Shown here: piece after piece, positions 17,167 to 26,038 of the stretch
Layout of the letters: every line of letters begins with the position of its first letter
How positions within the stretch are numbered: the stretch's first letter is position 1
Assembly: GCF_026339955.1 (NCBI RefSeq)
Contig: NZ_JAPEPW010000001.1
Span: forward strand, 2,294,001-2,358,000
From: Streptomyces sp. NBC_01549
Lineage (GTDB): Bacteria; Actinomycetota; Actinomycetes; Streptomycetales; Streptomycetaceae
Reading direction: 5' to 3'
Length of the DNA stretch: 64,000 nucleotides
Position numbers and translations under genes: made by a program
The notes under the pieces: model-generated
The model's input: only the letters and a program-made list of their open reading frames with translations
The model's database searches: none
Told to the model about the DNA's origin: nothing

Positions 17167-18522
17167 TCAGGCGGCGCTCCCGGACCCCTTGGAAGTGCCC
17201 GTCCCAGAGCCCGTACCGGTGCCGGTGCCCGAACCCGTACCGGCCCCCGTACCGGCCCCCTTGCCGGTGTCGCCGAGGAACGCCTTCCAGCCACCCGCCG
17301 GTCGCTGTCCCACGTCCAGCGTCCGCAGCTTGGCGAGTATCTCGGGCTTCTGTACGTCCATCCAGTCCACGTACTGCCGGAAGGAGACGAGGCGGACGTC
17401 CTGGCCCTTCTCCTTCTCCCGGGCTATGTGCTTGAAGGCGTACTCGACGGCGTCCATGTAGATGCCGCCGTTCCAGTGCTCGAAGTGGTTGCCGATGAAG
17501 AAGGGCGCCCGGTTGCTCTCGTAGGCCCGCCGGAATCCGGCGACGTACGCCTCGCCCGACTGCTCACGCCACGCCGGGTAGTTGTGCGCGGGCGCCTTCG
17601 TCGAGTTGATCGACTGGTTGGCCAGCATGTTGTAGTCCATGGACAGCACCTCGAAGCTGCGCCCCGGGAAGGGGATCGCCTGGAGGGGGAGGTCCCACAG
17701 GCCGTGCCGCTTGTCCGGCCAGACCTGGCGGCCGCCGGGCGAGGAGGCGTCGTAGCGCCAGCCGAGCTCCTTGGCGGTGGGCAGCAGGTTGTCGCGGCCG
17801 AGCAGACAGGGGGTGCGCGCGCCGACGAGTTCCTTCTCGTAGTCGAAGGGCAGCGCGGGCAGATCGGTCCAGCCCGTGTTGGTCCGCCACTCCTTGACGA
17901 AGGACTTGGCCTGGTCGATCTCGCTGCGCCACTGCGCCGGCGTCCAGTTGGCGACGGTGCCGTGGCCGGAGCAGAAGTGGCCGTTGAAGTGCGTGCCTAT
18001 CTCATGGCCGTCGAGCCAGGCCTGCCGGACGAGCCCGAGCGTCGACTTGACGTGGTCGTCGGCGAGATAGCCGATGTCGGAGGCGCCCCGGGGGTTGTTG
18101 GGCGGCAGGTACTTGCGCTTCTTCGACTCGGGCAGGAGGTACAGCCCGGAGAGGAAGAAGGTCATGTGCGCCTCGTGTTCACGGGCGAGCCGCAGGAAGC
18201 GGGAGAAGAGACCGGTCCCGACCTCGCCCGCGCCGTCCCAGGAGAAGACCACGAACTGCGGAGGGGTTTGACCCGGTTCCAGGGGGACCGGCTTCGCGGG
18301 CTGGTTGGGCTGCTTGCCCGTGAAGGAGGTGGAGCCGTCGCCTATCGGGCGGGCGGGGTGCGAGGAGGCGCTGGGCTTGCCGGACGGACCGGGCTTGCCC
18401 GACCGGGAACCGCCGCCCCCGCTCGGACCGTCGTGTTGTGCGGTGCCGCACGCCGCGAGTCCCATCGCCGCCGCGGCACCCGCCCCGAGGCCGATCATTC
18501 CCCGTCGGCTGATGTCCCGCAT
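17167..18522 (-). CDS. Polysaccharide deacetylase-like Tat lipoprotein
   Basis: A 451-aa exported protein. The N-terminus has a twin-arginine motif (SRRGMIG) and lipobox LAAC. A Ser/Gly/Pro linker follows. The NodB-like domain shows VVFSWDGAGEVG (catalytic Asp) and the metal HxxxH motif GTHFNGH. The last 35 residues are Gly-Thr/Ser repeats (GTGTGSGTGT). It likely deacetylates a cell-wall polysaccharide or amino sugar. It lies between the histidine phosphatase and resA genes, on the same strand. A nested inverted repeat lies just upstream of the ribosome binding site. Confidence 0.82.
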   Translation of the reverse strand: MRDISRRGMIGLGAGAAAAMGLAACGTAQHDGPSGGGGSRSGKPGPSGKPSASSHPARPIGDGSTSFTGKQPNQPAKPVPLEPGQTPPQFVVFSWDGAGEVGTGLFSRFLRLAREHEAHMTFFLSGLYLLPESKKRKYLPPNNPRGASDIGYLADDHVKSTLGLVRQAWLDGHEIGTHFNGHFCSGHGTVANWTPAQWRSEIDQAKSFVKEWRTNTGWTDLPALPFDYEKELVGARTPCLLGRDNLLPTAKELGWRYDASSPGGRQVWPDKRHGLWDLPLQAIPFPGRSFEVLSMDYNMLANQSINSTKAPAHNYPAWREQSGEAYVAGFRRAYESNRAPFFIGNHFEHWNGGIYMDAVEYAFKHIAREKEKGQDVRLVSFRQYVDWMDVQKPEILAKLRTLDVGQRPAGGWKAFLGDTGKGAGTGAGTGSGTGTGTGSGTGTSKGSGSAA

Positions 18523-18538
18523 TCGGTCCCCATCTCAT

Positions 18539-18585
18539 CGTGCCCTCTCAGCTGGCCCCCAGCTGACACACAATAAGAGGGCACG
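18539..18585. promoter_or_regulatory. Nested inverted repeat before the deacetylase gene
   Basis: The outer arms CGTGCCCTCT (18539-18548) and AGAGGGCACG (18576-18585) are perfect 10-bp inverted repeats. Inside them CAGCTGG and CCAGCTG form a second 7-bp inverted repeat. It ends 16 bp before the deacetylase start, so it could be an operator or a leader hairpin. Confidence 0.7.
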
Positions 18586-18677
18586 ACAAGCGGATAAGTT
18601 CCTCAGAACGCGCAACATTGATCGTATTTTACGAAGAACAAATCGGGTAACGCAGCATCCGAAAACTTCGCGGCGAT

Positions 18678-18713
18678 ATGTACGGAAATGAGCGCATGTA
18701 CGGGAATGAGCGC
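18678..18713. repeat. Tandem 18-bp repeat
   Basis: Two adjacent 18-bp copies (ATGTACGGAAATGAGCGC and the same with one A-to-G change) abut the 3' end of the histidine phosphatase gene. Confidence 0.95.
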
Positions 18714-18714
18714 T

Positions 18715-19461
18715 CTACGCCCCGAACGCCTTGCTCTTCCCCTTCACCGGCTTGGCGCCCGCGAGGAGATGGGCGGGCACGAGGTCCCGGGCGGGCTCGC
18801 TGTACCCCACGGACACGATCTTGTCGCCGCGGTAGGTGAAGGTCGTCAGGGACGCCAGCGTGCACTGCCGCTTGCGCGGGTCGTGCCACAGCCGCCGCTT
18901 CTCCACGAAGGACCGCACGATCCAGATCGGCAACTGGTGGCTGACCACCACCGCTTCATGCCCACGGGCCGCGTCCTTGGCGGCGTCCAGCGCCCCCACC
19001 ATCCGTACGACCTGATCGACGTACGGCTCGCCCCAGGACGGCTTGAACGGGTTGACGAGGTGCTTCCAGTTCTCGGGCCGCCGCAGCGCCCCGTCCCCCA
19101 CCCCGAAGGTCTTCCCCTGGAACACGTTGTCGGCCTCGATCAGCCGCCCGTCGGTGTCGAGGTCGAGACCGTGCGCCTTCGCGATGGGCGTCGCGGTCTC
19201 CTGCGCCCGCTCCAGCGGGGAGGCGACGACATTCGTGACGTCCCGCTCCGCCAGGTGCTCGGCGACCCGCTCGGCCATCTGCCGCCCGAGCTCGGACAGG
19301 TGATAGCCGGGCAGCCGCCCGTACAGCACCCCGTCCGGGTTGGCGACCTCGCCGTGCCGCATGAGATGCACGACGGTGATGTCCTGATCGCGCCCCTGTG
19401 TCTGATCCCGCATCTGATCCTGCGCCTCCCGCGCCTGATCCCGCGTCTGATCCTGGCTCAT
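18715..19461 (-). CDS. Histidine phosphatase (phosphoglycerate mutase-like)
   Basis: A 248-aa branch-1 histidine phosphatase: LMRHGEV holds the phospho-accepting His, [10 protein letters not shown] is the second conserved block, and VVVSHQLP carries the second catalytic His. The N-terminal 25 residues are a low-complexity Asp/Gln/Arg run ([14 protein letters not shown]). The start ATG overlaps the hemL stop by four bases (ATGA), so it is co-translated with hemL. The substrate is unknown; linkage to heme synthesis is by position only. Confidence 0.87.
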   Translation of the reverse strand: MSQDQTRDQAREAQDQMRDQTQGRDQDITVVHLMRHGEVANPDGVLYGRLPGYHLSELGRQMAERVAEHLAERDVTNVVASPLERAQETATPIAKAHGLDLDTDGRLIEADNVFQGKTFGVGDGALRRPENWKHLVNPFKPSWGEPYVDQVVRMVGALDAAKDAARGHEAVVVSHQLPIWIVRSFVEKRRLWHDPRKRQCTLASLTTFTYRGDKIVSVGYSEPARDLVPAHLLAGAKPVKGKSKAFGA

Positions 19462-20825
19462 GCCGTGGCCTCCGCCGCTGCCCTGGCCGCCGCCGGAAGG
19501 GCGTCGGCGATCCGCTGAATGGCCCGCTCGTCGTGGGCCGTGGACACGAACCACGACTCGAAGGACGACGGCGGCAGATAGACGCCCTGCGCCAGCATGG
19601 CGTGGAAGAACGCGGTGAACCGGAAGGACTCCTGCGCCTTCGCGCCCTCGTAGTCGCGCACCTCACGCCCGGTGAAGAAGACCGAGAACATGTTGGAGGC
19701 GTTCTGCAGCCGGTGCGCCACGCCCTCCTTGCTCAGCGCCTCCGTGACCAGCCCGCGGATCTCCTCGGAGACTGCGTCGACCTTGTCGTACGCGGCGTCG
19801 TCGAGCAGCCGCAGCTGGGCGAGCCCGGCGGCGGTCGCGACGGGGTTCCCGGAGAGCGTGCCGGCCTGGTAGACGGGCCCGGCGGGAGCCAGGTGCTCCA
19901 TGACGTCCTTGCGGCCACCGAAGGCGGCGGCGGGGAACCCTCCGCCCATGACCTTCCCGAAGGTCATGAGATCCGGACGTACCCCGTCGATCCCGTACCA
20001 ACCGGCCTTGCTGGTCCGGAATCCGGTCATGACCTCGTCGGAGATGAACAGGGCGCCGTTGCGCGCGCAGGCGTCCTTGAGTCCCTGGTTGAACCCGGGC
20101 CGGGGCGGCACGACGCCCATGTTGCCCGGCGAGGCCTCGGTGATCACACAGGCGATCTCACCGGGGTGCGCGTGGAACGCCTCGTTCACGGCTTCGAGGT
20201 CGTTGTAGGGCAGGACGATCGTGTCGGCGGCCTGGGCGCCGGTGACACCGGGGGTGTCGGGCAGCGCGAAGGTCGCCACCCCGCTCCCCGCCGACGCCAG
20301 CAGCGAGTCGACATGCCCGTGATAGCACCCGGCGAACTTGATCACCTTCGACCGCCGGGTGAACCCGCGGGCGAGCCGGATGGCGGACATGGTCGCCTCG
20401 GTCCCACTGGACACGAGCCGGACCTGCTCGACGGGCTCGACGCGGGCGACGATCTCCTCGGCGAGCGCGACCTCGCCCTCACCGGGGGTGCCGAAGGAGG
20501 TACCGCGCGCGACGGCCTCCTGGACGGCGCCGATGACGTCGGGATGCGCGTGCCCGAGGATCATCGGCCCCCATGAACACACGAGGTCGACGTATTCCCT
20601 CCCGTCGGCATCGGTCAGGTATGGACCGTTTCCGGACACCATGAAGCGGGGCGTACCGCCCACGGCGCGGAACGCGCGCACCGGAGAGTTCACGCCGCCG
20701 GGCGTGACGAGGGCCGCACGGTCGAAGAGGGCCTGCGAGACCGGTGCCTCATAGGGATACGGCGCGTGCGCGGTCTCCCCTGTCTGGGGTGACGTACCGC
20801 CGGAGATGTTGTTCGCCTCTGCCAT
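19458..20825 (-). CDS. hemL: Glutamate-1-semialdehyde 2,1-aminomutase
   Basis: A 455-aa PLP enzyme that converts glutamate-1-semialdehyde to 5-aminolevulinate, the committed heme precursor. The PLP lysine is Lys291 in [18 protein letters not shown]. Other family blocks are [12 protein letters not shown] and [17 protein letters not shown]. It heads a leftward series that leads through the histidine phosphatase to the cytochrome c maturation genes, linking heme supply to its use. The integrase gene lies 72 bp upstream. Confidence 0.95.
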   Translation of the reverse strand: MAEANNISGGTSPQTGETAHAPYPYEAPVSQALFDRAALVTPGGVNSPVRAFRAVGGTPRFMVSGNGPYLTDADGREYVDLVCSWGPMILGHAHPDVIGAVQEAVARGTSFGTPGEGEVALAEEIVARVEPVEQVRLVSSGTEATMSAIRLARGFTRRSKVIKFAGCYHGHVDSLLASAGSGVATFALPDTPGVTGAQAADTIVLPYNDLEAVNEAFHAHPGEIACVITEASPGNMGVVPPRPGFNQGLKDACARNGALFISDEVMTGFRTSKAGWYGIDGVRPDLMTFGKVMGGGFPAAAFGGRKDVMEHLAPAGPVYQAGTLSGNPVATAAGLAQLRLLDDAAYDKVDAVSEEIRGLVTEALSKEGVAHRLQNASNMFSVFFTGREVRDYEGAKAQESFRFTAFFHAMLAQGVYLPPSSFESWFVSTAHDERAIQRIADALPAAARAAAEATA

Positions 20826-20897
20826 AGCGTTCAGCGTACGGCCCGGCGTCCGCCAGTCCGGCCCTACCCCGGGGCGCCGGAACAGGTCCGTACCGGG

Positions 20898-22664
20898 TCA
20901 GGCCCGCACCGTACGGCGTTGCCGCGGAGCAACCCGGACCAAGTTCGCCCGCACGGTCGGCTCTGCTCCCGCGAATGTGACCGTAGCTCGCTCCGTGACC
21001 CGGCAGCCACGCCGGACACCTCCGCGATAGGCGGCCTTGGTGACAGTGATCCGGTCCACGACCAGTGTGATCAGTCTGCGCCGGTCTTCCAAGGAGGCAC
21101 CGTGCCACCACAAGCCCGGCTCCGAGGAGTCCATACCGCCACCCGGCGAGAGCCAGTCGGAGAACTGCTCGGATCGCGGTTCGGCCCCGTCCGCGCCCGA
21201 GCCGGCGATACACGAATCCAGTCTGCCCAGACGTTCATCGAGCGCCCTCTTGTCGGCGAGGAACCTCCGGCGCCCGACGCTCCCGCTGTAGATCCCACCG
21301 TTCAGGTCGTCATAGAGGCGCTCCAACTCATCGGTCACAAGCACGCGTTCGGACAGTAGGACACCCCGCTCGCCACGTCGCGCCGCGTCGGCCGCGCGGT
21401 CGGCGCCCTGGGCGAAACGACGAGCGGCCTCCCGCAGCACACCCTGCGCGTCAGAGGCATCGGCACTGGCCGTGAACACGTCGAGGATGCGACGCACCAC
21501 GTGGGCGTCGAGTGCCTCCCGCTGAATGGTGCATCCTCCCGCATGTTGCCCCGCTTCCACCGTCCCCGGCGGCCGTGAGCACTTGTACCAGTCGCCCGAG
21601 CGGGTCATCGGCCTGCCGCATTCGCAGAACAGGAGCCCGAGGCCACTGAGCAGGGCCTGGACGCGCGACTCCCCCTTCACACGCCCGCGCTCGGAGAGCC
21701 ACTCCTGCAGTTCGTACCACTGGGCGGGAGGGATGATCGGCTCGCAGATCGTGACCGGCTCATGGCTCTCGGGGTCCCTGACAATCCGGTAGCCGCTCTG
21801 TGTGCGGGTCGGGGCGCCGTCCTTCCCCACCCGGTACAGCGGTTCCGCCGCGAAACCGGCGATGCGCGGATCCGACAGGACACGCTTGACCGTCGCGGAC
21901 CGCCAGGGACCGCCGCCCCGGGCCGGAACCTCCCGTTGGTTGAGCCAAGCCAGTACCGAATTGATGGAACCCGGCCGCGCGCTCTTCTTTCCCTCATGAG
22001 GTCGGCTCTTGTGGCGCAGGACCTGTTCCACCATGCCCCGGACCACGCTCGCTTCGTCCGTACGCGCACTGTCGGGTGCGCTGGGCCGCAGCGTGCGGAC
22101 GGCTACCGTGACGGCCCTGCCCTCGATATGGCGGACCTCGGTGCGCGCCACGCTCACCAGGCCATACGGTGGCGCGCCCCCCGCCCACCCTCCGAACTCC
22201 TTGGCTACGCGCTTGCTCCGAGAGATGGCATCGCCCCGGTTCCTGCTGTCCTGATGCGCACTGTCCAGTCGGGAGAGCAGTCGGCCCAGGTCGGCCGCGC
22301 TGTCTGGCGAGAACACACCCTCGGTGCATGAGGTGATGGTGACACCCAGGCCGAAGAGTTCGGTGACGATCGGGCCCGTCTCCGTCGAACTCCGTCGCGA
22401 GAGGCGGCTGACGTCGAAGACAACGATCTCCTGGATCCTGCCGGTCCTGCAGTCATGCAGGAGGCGGGCGAAGTCCGGACGCTCAGCACCAGACGCGTAC
22501 CCGGACACCCCGATGTCGCGGTAGTGGCCCAGGAACACGCAGCCGCGCTCCACCGCTCTGGCCTTGGTAGCCTCGTCCTGGGCTTGCGGGCTGGCCTCGG
22601 ATTTGTCCGTATACCCTGCTGCCACGCGGCGTTTCCGCGCCGCTCCCCCCTCTTCGCTGGTCAT
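20898..22664 (-). CDS. Large serine recombinase, phiC31-integrase family
   Basis: A 588-aa large serine integrase. It tracks phiC31 Int along its length, as I remember it: GAERPDFARLLHDCRTGRI, VFDVSRLSRRSS, LGVTITSCTEGVF, DPRIAGFAAEPLY and YELQEWLSERGRVKGESR. A zinc ribbon (CECG, then Cys plus Cys in GGCTIQ) and a C-terminal coiled-coil region follow. The N-terminal motif reads Y18-T-D20-K-S22, where the family normally has Y-x-R-x-S. Ser22 may be the nucleophile, but the conserved Arg is Asp. No other phage or plasmid gene is adjacent, so it is an isolated remnant or a minimal integrated element. Confidence 0.88.
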   Translation of the reverse strand: MTSEEGGAARKRRVAAGYTDKSEASPQAQDEATKARAVERGCVFLGHYRDIGVSGYASGAERPDFARLLHDCRTGRIQEIVVFDVSRLSRRSSTETGPIVTELFGLGVTITSCTEGVFSPDSAADLGRLLSRLDSAHQDSRNRGDAISRSKRVAKEFGGWAGGAPPYGLVSVARTEVRHIEGRAVTVAVRTLRPSAPDSARTDEASVVRGMVEQVLRHKSRPHEGKKSARPGSINSVLAWLNQREVPARGGGPWRSATVKRVLSDPRIAGFAAEPLYRVGKDGAPTRTQSGYRIVRDPESHEPVTICEPIIPPAQWYELQEWLSERGRVKGESRVQALLSGLGLLFCECGRPMTRSGDWYKCSRPPGTVEAGQHAGGCTIQREALDAHVVRRILDVFTASADASDAQGVLREAARRFAQGADRAADAARRGERGVLLSERVLVTDELERLYDDLNGGIYSGSVGRRRFLADKRALDERLGRLDSCIAGSGADGAEPRSEQFSDWLSPGGGMDSSEPGLWWHGASLEDRRRLITLVVDRITVTKAAYRGGVRRGCRVTERATVTFAGAEPTVRANLVRVAPRQRRTVRA

Positions 22665-22757
22665 GGCGGGAACGTACTACCTAAAATCCATGAAGGCGCC
22701 GTTCTCGGGGATAGTTCACCCCGCAGGGTTGGGGCTGGCCCTCGGCGACGGACAAGT

Positions 22758-22781
22758 GTTTCGGCGTACGTTTCGGCGTGC
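22758..22781. repeat. Tandem 12-bp repeat upstream of the integrase
   Basis: GTTTCGGCGTAC is followed directly by GTTTCGGCGTGC in the gap upstream of the integrase. It could be part of an attachment or regulatory region; nothing else supports that. Confidence 0.6.
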
Positions 22782-22862
22782 GGCCGTGGGGGAGGTCACT
22801 GTCACGATGATCGGGTTGCGTGGCGGGGGTCGCGCGCCTTAGAAAAGCAGTCGGGTGGAGAT

Positions 22863-23597
22863 ATGCATCGCGGTGGCGGACTGGGCGAGGGGACCGATGA
22901 CCTCGGTCCTCGGCGTGCCCGGCGGGGAAGGCACCGGCGCGAGGCGGAGGAAGCGGCCGAGGCGCGGCGGACACAAGGGTCGCCGGGCTCTCCCGGATCT
23001 CCCGGATCTCCCGGATCACCCGGATCACCCGGATCACAGGGGTCGCAAGGATCACAGAACGATCCTGAGCGGATCGACCCGTCGGGCCGTATGGACGGTA
23101 TGGACTACACGGACCGCGGGGCAGACCGGCTCAGGGCAGGAAGCGGGAATGGTGGCCGGGTGGGGGTGACCTACAAATACTTCGGCGCGCCGGACGGTGC
23201 GACGGCGGCCCGCGTGCCGATCTCGATGCGCCCCGAGGAACTCGGCGGCGACGAGCTCGGCATGAACGGCATGTTCACCAAGATCAAGCCGGAGACCATG
23301 GCCGCGATGGTCCTCACCGGCATCGAGGGCGTCCCTCTCCACAAGGTCCCGCCCCTGGAACTGGTCGTCCTCCACCCCGACTACGCCGTCGTGAAGCTCC
23401 CCATGACCGTCGTCGACCCCCTCCGGGGCATCGGCGAGGAGGCGGTAGGAGCGGCGGCCTTCATCTGGTCGACCGTCCCGGACCGCGGAGGCCCGCGGGA
23501 CGCCTTCAACGTGTACCAGCTCCTCCACGAATGGCAGGATTTCAGCCACCGTCTGCACGAGGCGGGGCACCAGCCGTACTGCCTGGTGTGGCCCTGA
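22863..23597 (+). CDS. Hypothetical protein with Gly-Ser-Pro repeat and conserved C-terminal domain
   Basis: The 244-aa reading has an Arg/Glu-rich start, then a Gly-Ser-Pro/Gln tripeptide repeat of about 27 residues (GSPGSPGSPG, then GSQGSQ), encoded by near-perfect 9-bp DNA repeats. A compact conserved-looking domain follows from TYKYFGAPDGATAARVPISM to HQPYCLVWP. I do not recognise that domain. The start is uncertain: ATG 22863 has GGTGGAG very close upstream, and ATG 23091 or GTG 23166 would omit the repeat. Third codon positions are less GC-rich before about 23160 than after it, so a shorter gene is possible. Confidence 0.6.
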   Translation: MHRGGGLGEGTDDLGPRRARRGRHRREAEEAAEARRTQGSPGSPGSPGSPGSPGSPGSQGSQGSQNDPERIDPSGRMDGMDYTDRGADRLRAGSGNGGRVGVTYKYFGAPDGATAARVPISMRPEELGGDELGMNGMFTKIKPETMAAMVLTGIEGVPLHKVPPLELVVLHPDYAVVKLPMTVVDPLRGIGEEAVGAAAFIWSTVPDRGGPRDAFNVYQLLHEWQDFSHRLHEAGHQPYCLVWP

Positions 23598-23693
23598 TCT
23601 CCGGTTCTCCGTGACACGGGCGGGGCTCGCGGTCCCGCCCGGGGGCGGCCCGACAACAGGCGCGCCACTCGGGACCGGTGAATACTGAATTTC

Positions 23694-24299
23694 ATGCGCA
23701 TCGATTTCGACCCGGAGGCCATGGGCGGCGCCGCCTTCTACCGGTTCCTCACCTCGGTCGTCATCCCGCGTCCGATCGCATGGATCTCCACCGTCACACC
23801 GGACGGCTCCACCGAAAACCTCGCCCCGCACTCCTTCTTCAGCATCGCCAGTACGGACCCGCCGGTCGTGCAGTTCACCTCGATCGGCCGCAAGGATTCC
23901 CTGCGCAATGTCGAGGACACCGGGGAGTTCGTCGTCAACTTCTCCACCGAACCGTTGCTGCAGTTGATCAACGCCACGGCCACCGACTTCCCCCGGTCGG
24001 TCAGTGAATTCGACTACGCGGGAATCGAGCGCGAACCGAGCCTGCATGTCCGACCACCCAGAGTGGCGGCCTCCCCCGTCGTTCTGGAGTGCCGTTCGCA
24101 CACCACCCTGCGTATGGGAAACGCCACCCTCGTCTTCGGACGGGTCCTCCACGCGGCGGTGCACGAGGACCGCATCGTCGACGGCCGCCCCGGCTCCGAA
24201 CGTCTGCTCCCGCTCACCAAGCTCGGCGGGGACGAGTGGGGCACGCTGGGAAAGGTCCTGCACCTGAACCGCATCCCCTACGAGGAACCGCGGCCTTAG
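23694..24299 (+). CDS. Flavin reductase-like FMN-binding protein
   Basis: A 201-aa protein of the FMN-binding split-barrel family (DIM6/NTAB type): VIPRPIAWISTVTPDGSTEN, LAPHSFFSIASTDPPVV and DTGEFVVNFS. These proteins reduce flavin for partner oxygenases or are oxidoreductases themselves. No partner monooxygenase is adjacent; the nearest flavin genes are about 18 kb away. It converges on corA across a hexanucleotide repeat. Confidence 0.85.
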   Translation: MRIDFDPEAMGGAAFYRFLTSVVIPRPIAWISTVTPDGSTENLAPHSFFSIASTDPPVVQFTSIGRKDSLRNVEDTGEFVVNFSTEPLLQLINATATDFPRSVSEFDYAGIEREPSLHVRPPRVAASPVVLECRSHTTLRMGNATLVFGRVLHAAVHEDRIVDGRPGSERLLPLTKLGGDEWGTLGKVLHLNRIPYEEPRP

Positions 24300-24300
24300 G

Positions 24301-24365
24301 CCGGGTCCGGGTCCGGGTCCGGGTCCGGGTCCGGGTCCGGGTCCGGGTCCGGGTCCGGGTCCGGG
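24301..24365. repeat. Hexanucleotide tandem repeat (CCGGGT)n
   Basis: Ten perfect CCGGGT units plus a partial one lie in the 79-bp gap between the convergent flavin reductase and corA genes. It is not coding in any kept gene. Simple repeats like this vary in copy number by slippage. Confidence 0.97.
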
Positions 24366-24378
24366 GACACGGTCACCG

Positions 24379-25476
24379 TCACAGCCACCCGTTGCGCTTG
24401 AACCCCCGGTGGATGACGAAGCACGCCACGGCGATCACCGTAAGGGCCAGGGGGTAGCCGAAGCGCCAGTGGAGTTCGGGCATGTGGTCGAAGTTCATGC
24501 CGTAGACGCCGCACACCATGGTCGGTACGGCGACGATCGCGGCCCAGGCGGTGATCTTGCGCATGTCCTCGTTCTGGGCGACGGAGACCTGGGCGAGGTG
24601 GGCCTGGAGGATGGAGTCGAGGAGGGCGTCGAAGGCCGTGATCTGTTCGGTGACCCGCGACAGATGGTCGGCGACGTCGCGGAAGTACGCCTGGATCTCC
24701 GGGGCGATGAGGCGCATCGGCTCGCCCGCCAGGAGGTTGAGGGGACGGCCGAGGGGGACCACCGCGCGTTTGAGTTCGAGGAGCTCACGCTTGAGCTGGT
24801 ACATGCGGCCGGCGTCGGCGCCCTTGGCTCCCCGGGGTGAGAAGACGGACGTCTCCACCTGGTCGATGTCGTCCTGGACGGCGTCCGTGACGGTCAGGTA
24901 GTCGTCCACGACGTGGTCGGCGATGGCGTGCAGCACCACGGCCGGGCCCTTGGCCAACTGCTCCGGCTCGGCTTCCAGGTCCTCGCGCAGGGGGCCGAGA
25001 GAGCCGTGCCGTCCGTGCCGTACGGTCACCACGAAGTCGGGGCCGGCGAAGACCATGATCTCGCCGGTGTTCACGACCTCGCTGGTGGCGGTCAGTTCGG
25101 CGTGTTCGACGTAGGAGACCGTCTTGAACACGGCGAACAGGACGTCGCCGTACTGCTCGACCTTGGGGCGCTGGTGGGCGTGGACCGCGTCCTCGACGGC
25201 GAGCGGGTGCAGGCCGAACAGTTCGGCGGCCCGGGCGAACTCCGTCTCGGTCGGCTCGTGCAGCCCCAGCCAGACAAAGCCCTGGCCGCCGCGTTTGCGG
25301 ACGCGGGCGACAGCCTCCTCGACGCTGGGCGCGGCCTCCTGACGGACGCCGTCACGGTAGATGACGCAGTTGACGACGGCCGAGCCGAGCGGGGAACGGG
25401 CCGGGTGACTCAGGTCCACCCGGCGTCCACCGCGTGCCAGACGGGCGACTTTGCGCAGGTTGCCGACCATCGACAT
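24379..25476 (-). CDS. corA: CorA-family Mg2+/Co2+ channel
   Basis: A 365-aa CorA/MIT protein. A large cytoplasmic domain leads into a long helix. Two C-terminal helices carry the signature GMN in VCGVYGMNFDHMPEL, followed by a basic tail. It forms a pentameric Mg2+ channel in the membrane. It is the first of several cation-transport genes in the next 15 kb. Confidence 0.93.
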   Translation of the reverse strand: MSMVGNLRKVARLARGGRRVDLSHPARSPLGSAVVNCVIYRDGVRQEAAPSVEEAVARVRKRGGQGFVWLGLHEPTETEFARAAELFGLHPLAVEDAVHAHQRPKVEQYGDVLFAVFKTVSYVEHAELTATSEVVNTGEIMVFAGPDFVVTVRHGRHGSLGPLREDLEAEPEQLAKGPAVVLHAIADHVVDDYLTVTDAVQDDIDQVETSVFSPRGAKGADAGRMYQLKRELLELKRAVVPLGRPLNLLAGEPMRLIAPEIQAYFRDVADHLSRVTEQITAFDALLDSILQAHLAQVSVAQNEDMRKITAWAAIVAVPTMVCGVYGMNFDHMPELHWRFGYPLALTVIAVACFVIHRGFKRNGWL

Positions 25477-25651
25477 GCGGTACTCCTTCCCCGGATTTCC
25501 CGGAACGGACGGCCAGTGTGCCAGTAGGGGGTAAGCCCGACGTCAGAGCCCGGTTCCAGCCTGCGCCCGGCGCCCGCCGCTCTGGCGGTGTCAGGGAAGG
25601 GAAGTGTCATGAATCACGGGTCGTACTCGCCTGGGAACCGCCCGGTGGTGA

Positions 25652-25984
25652 ATGAGCGACAACCCCAGGCCCGCGCTGTACGGAGTGCGGTACGCGCCCC
25701 GGCTCATCGGCCGCCCCTCCTGCGCGCCACCCCGCCTCGTCACCGTCGTCGGCCGGCACTGCGAGGCCGGCGACGTCCTCGCGGACGAGGTGGCGCTCCC
25801 CGGCGACGTACGCCCCGGCGACCTCCTCGCCGTCCCGGCGGCCGGCGCGTACCACCTGTCCATGGCGTCCGGTTACAACCTCGTGGGCCGCCCACCGGTG
25901 GTCGCCGTCTCCCACGGCATCGCGCGCGTGCTCGTACGCCGTGAATCGCTGGACGACATGAGCCGCCGGGACGTCGGCCTGTAG
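25652..25984 (+). pseudogene. C-terminal fragment of a diaminopimelate decarboxylase (lysA-like)
   Basis: The 110-aa frame begins in the middle of the decarboxylase sequence (MSDNPRPALYG) and runs to a normal LysA end. It keeps the active-site Cys in GRHCEAGD and the Tyr of SMASGYN. The whole PLP-lysine TIM-barrel half is missing. A TGA codon lies directly before the ATG, and I find no upstream lysA sequence. It cannot be an active decarboxylase. A remnant of a second lysA copy is the simplest reading. Confidence 0.8.
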
Positions 25985-25986
25985 GG

Positions 25987-26016
25987 CCCCTCTTCGGGAT
26001 CCCCCTCTTCGGGATC
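25987..26016. repeat. Tandem 15-bp repeat
   Basis: Two perfect copies of CCCCTCTTCGGGATC lie between the lysA fragment and the stop of the first KimA-like gene. Confidence 0.95.
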
Positions 26017-26038
26017 CGGCCCTGGCGCGGCGGCCGGT

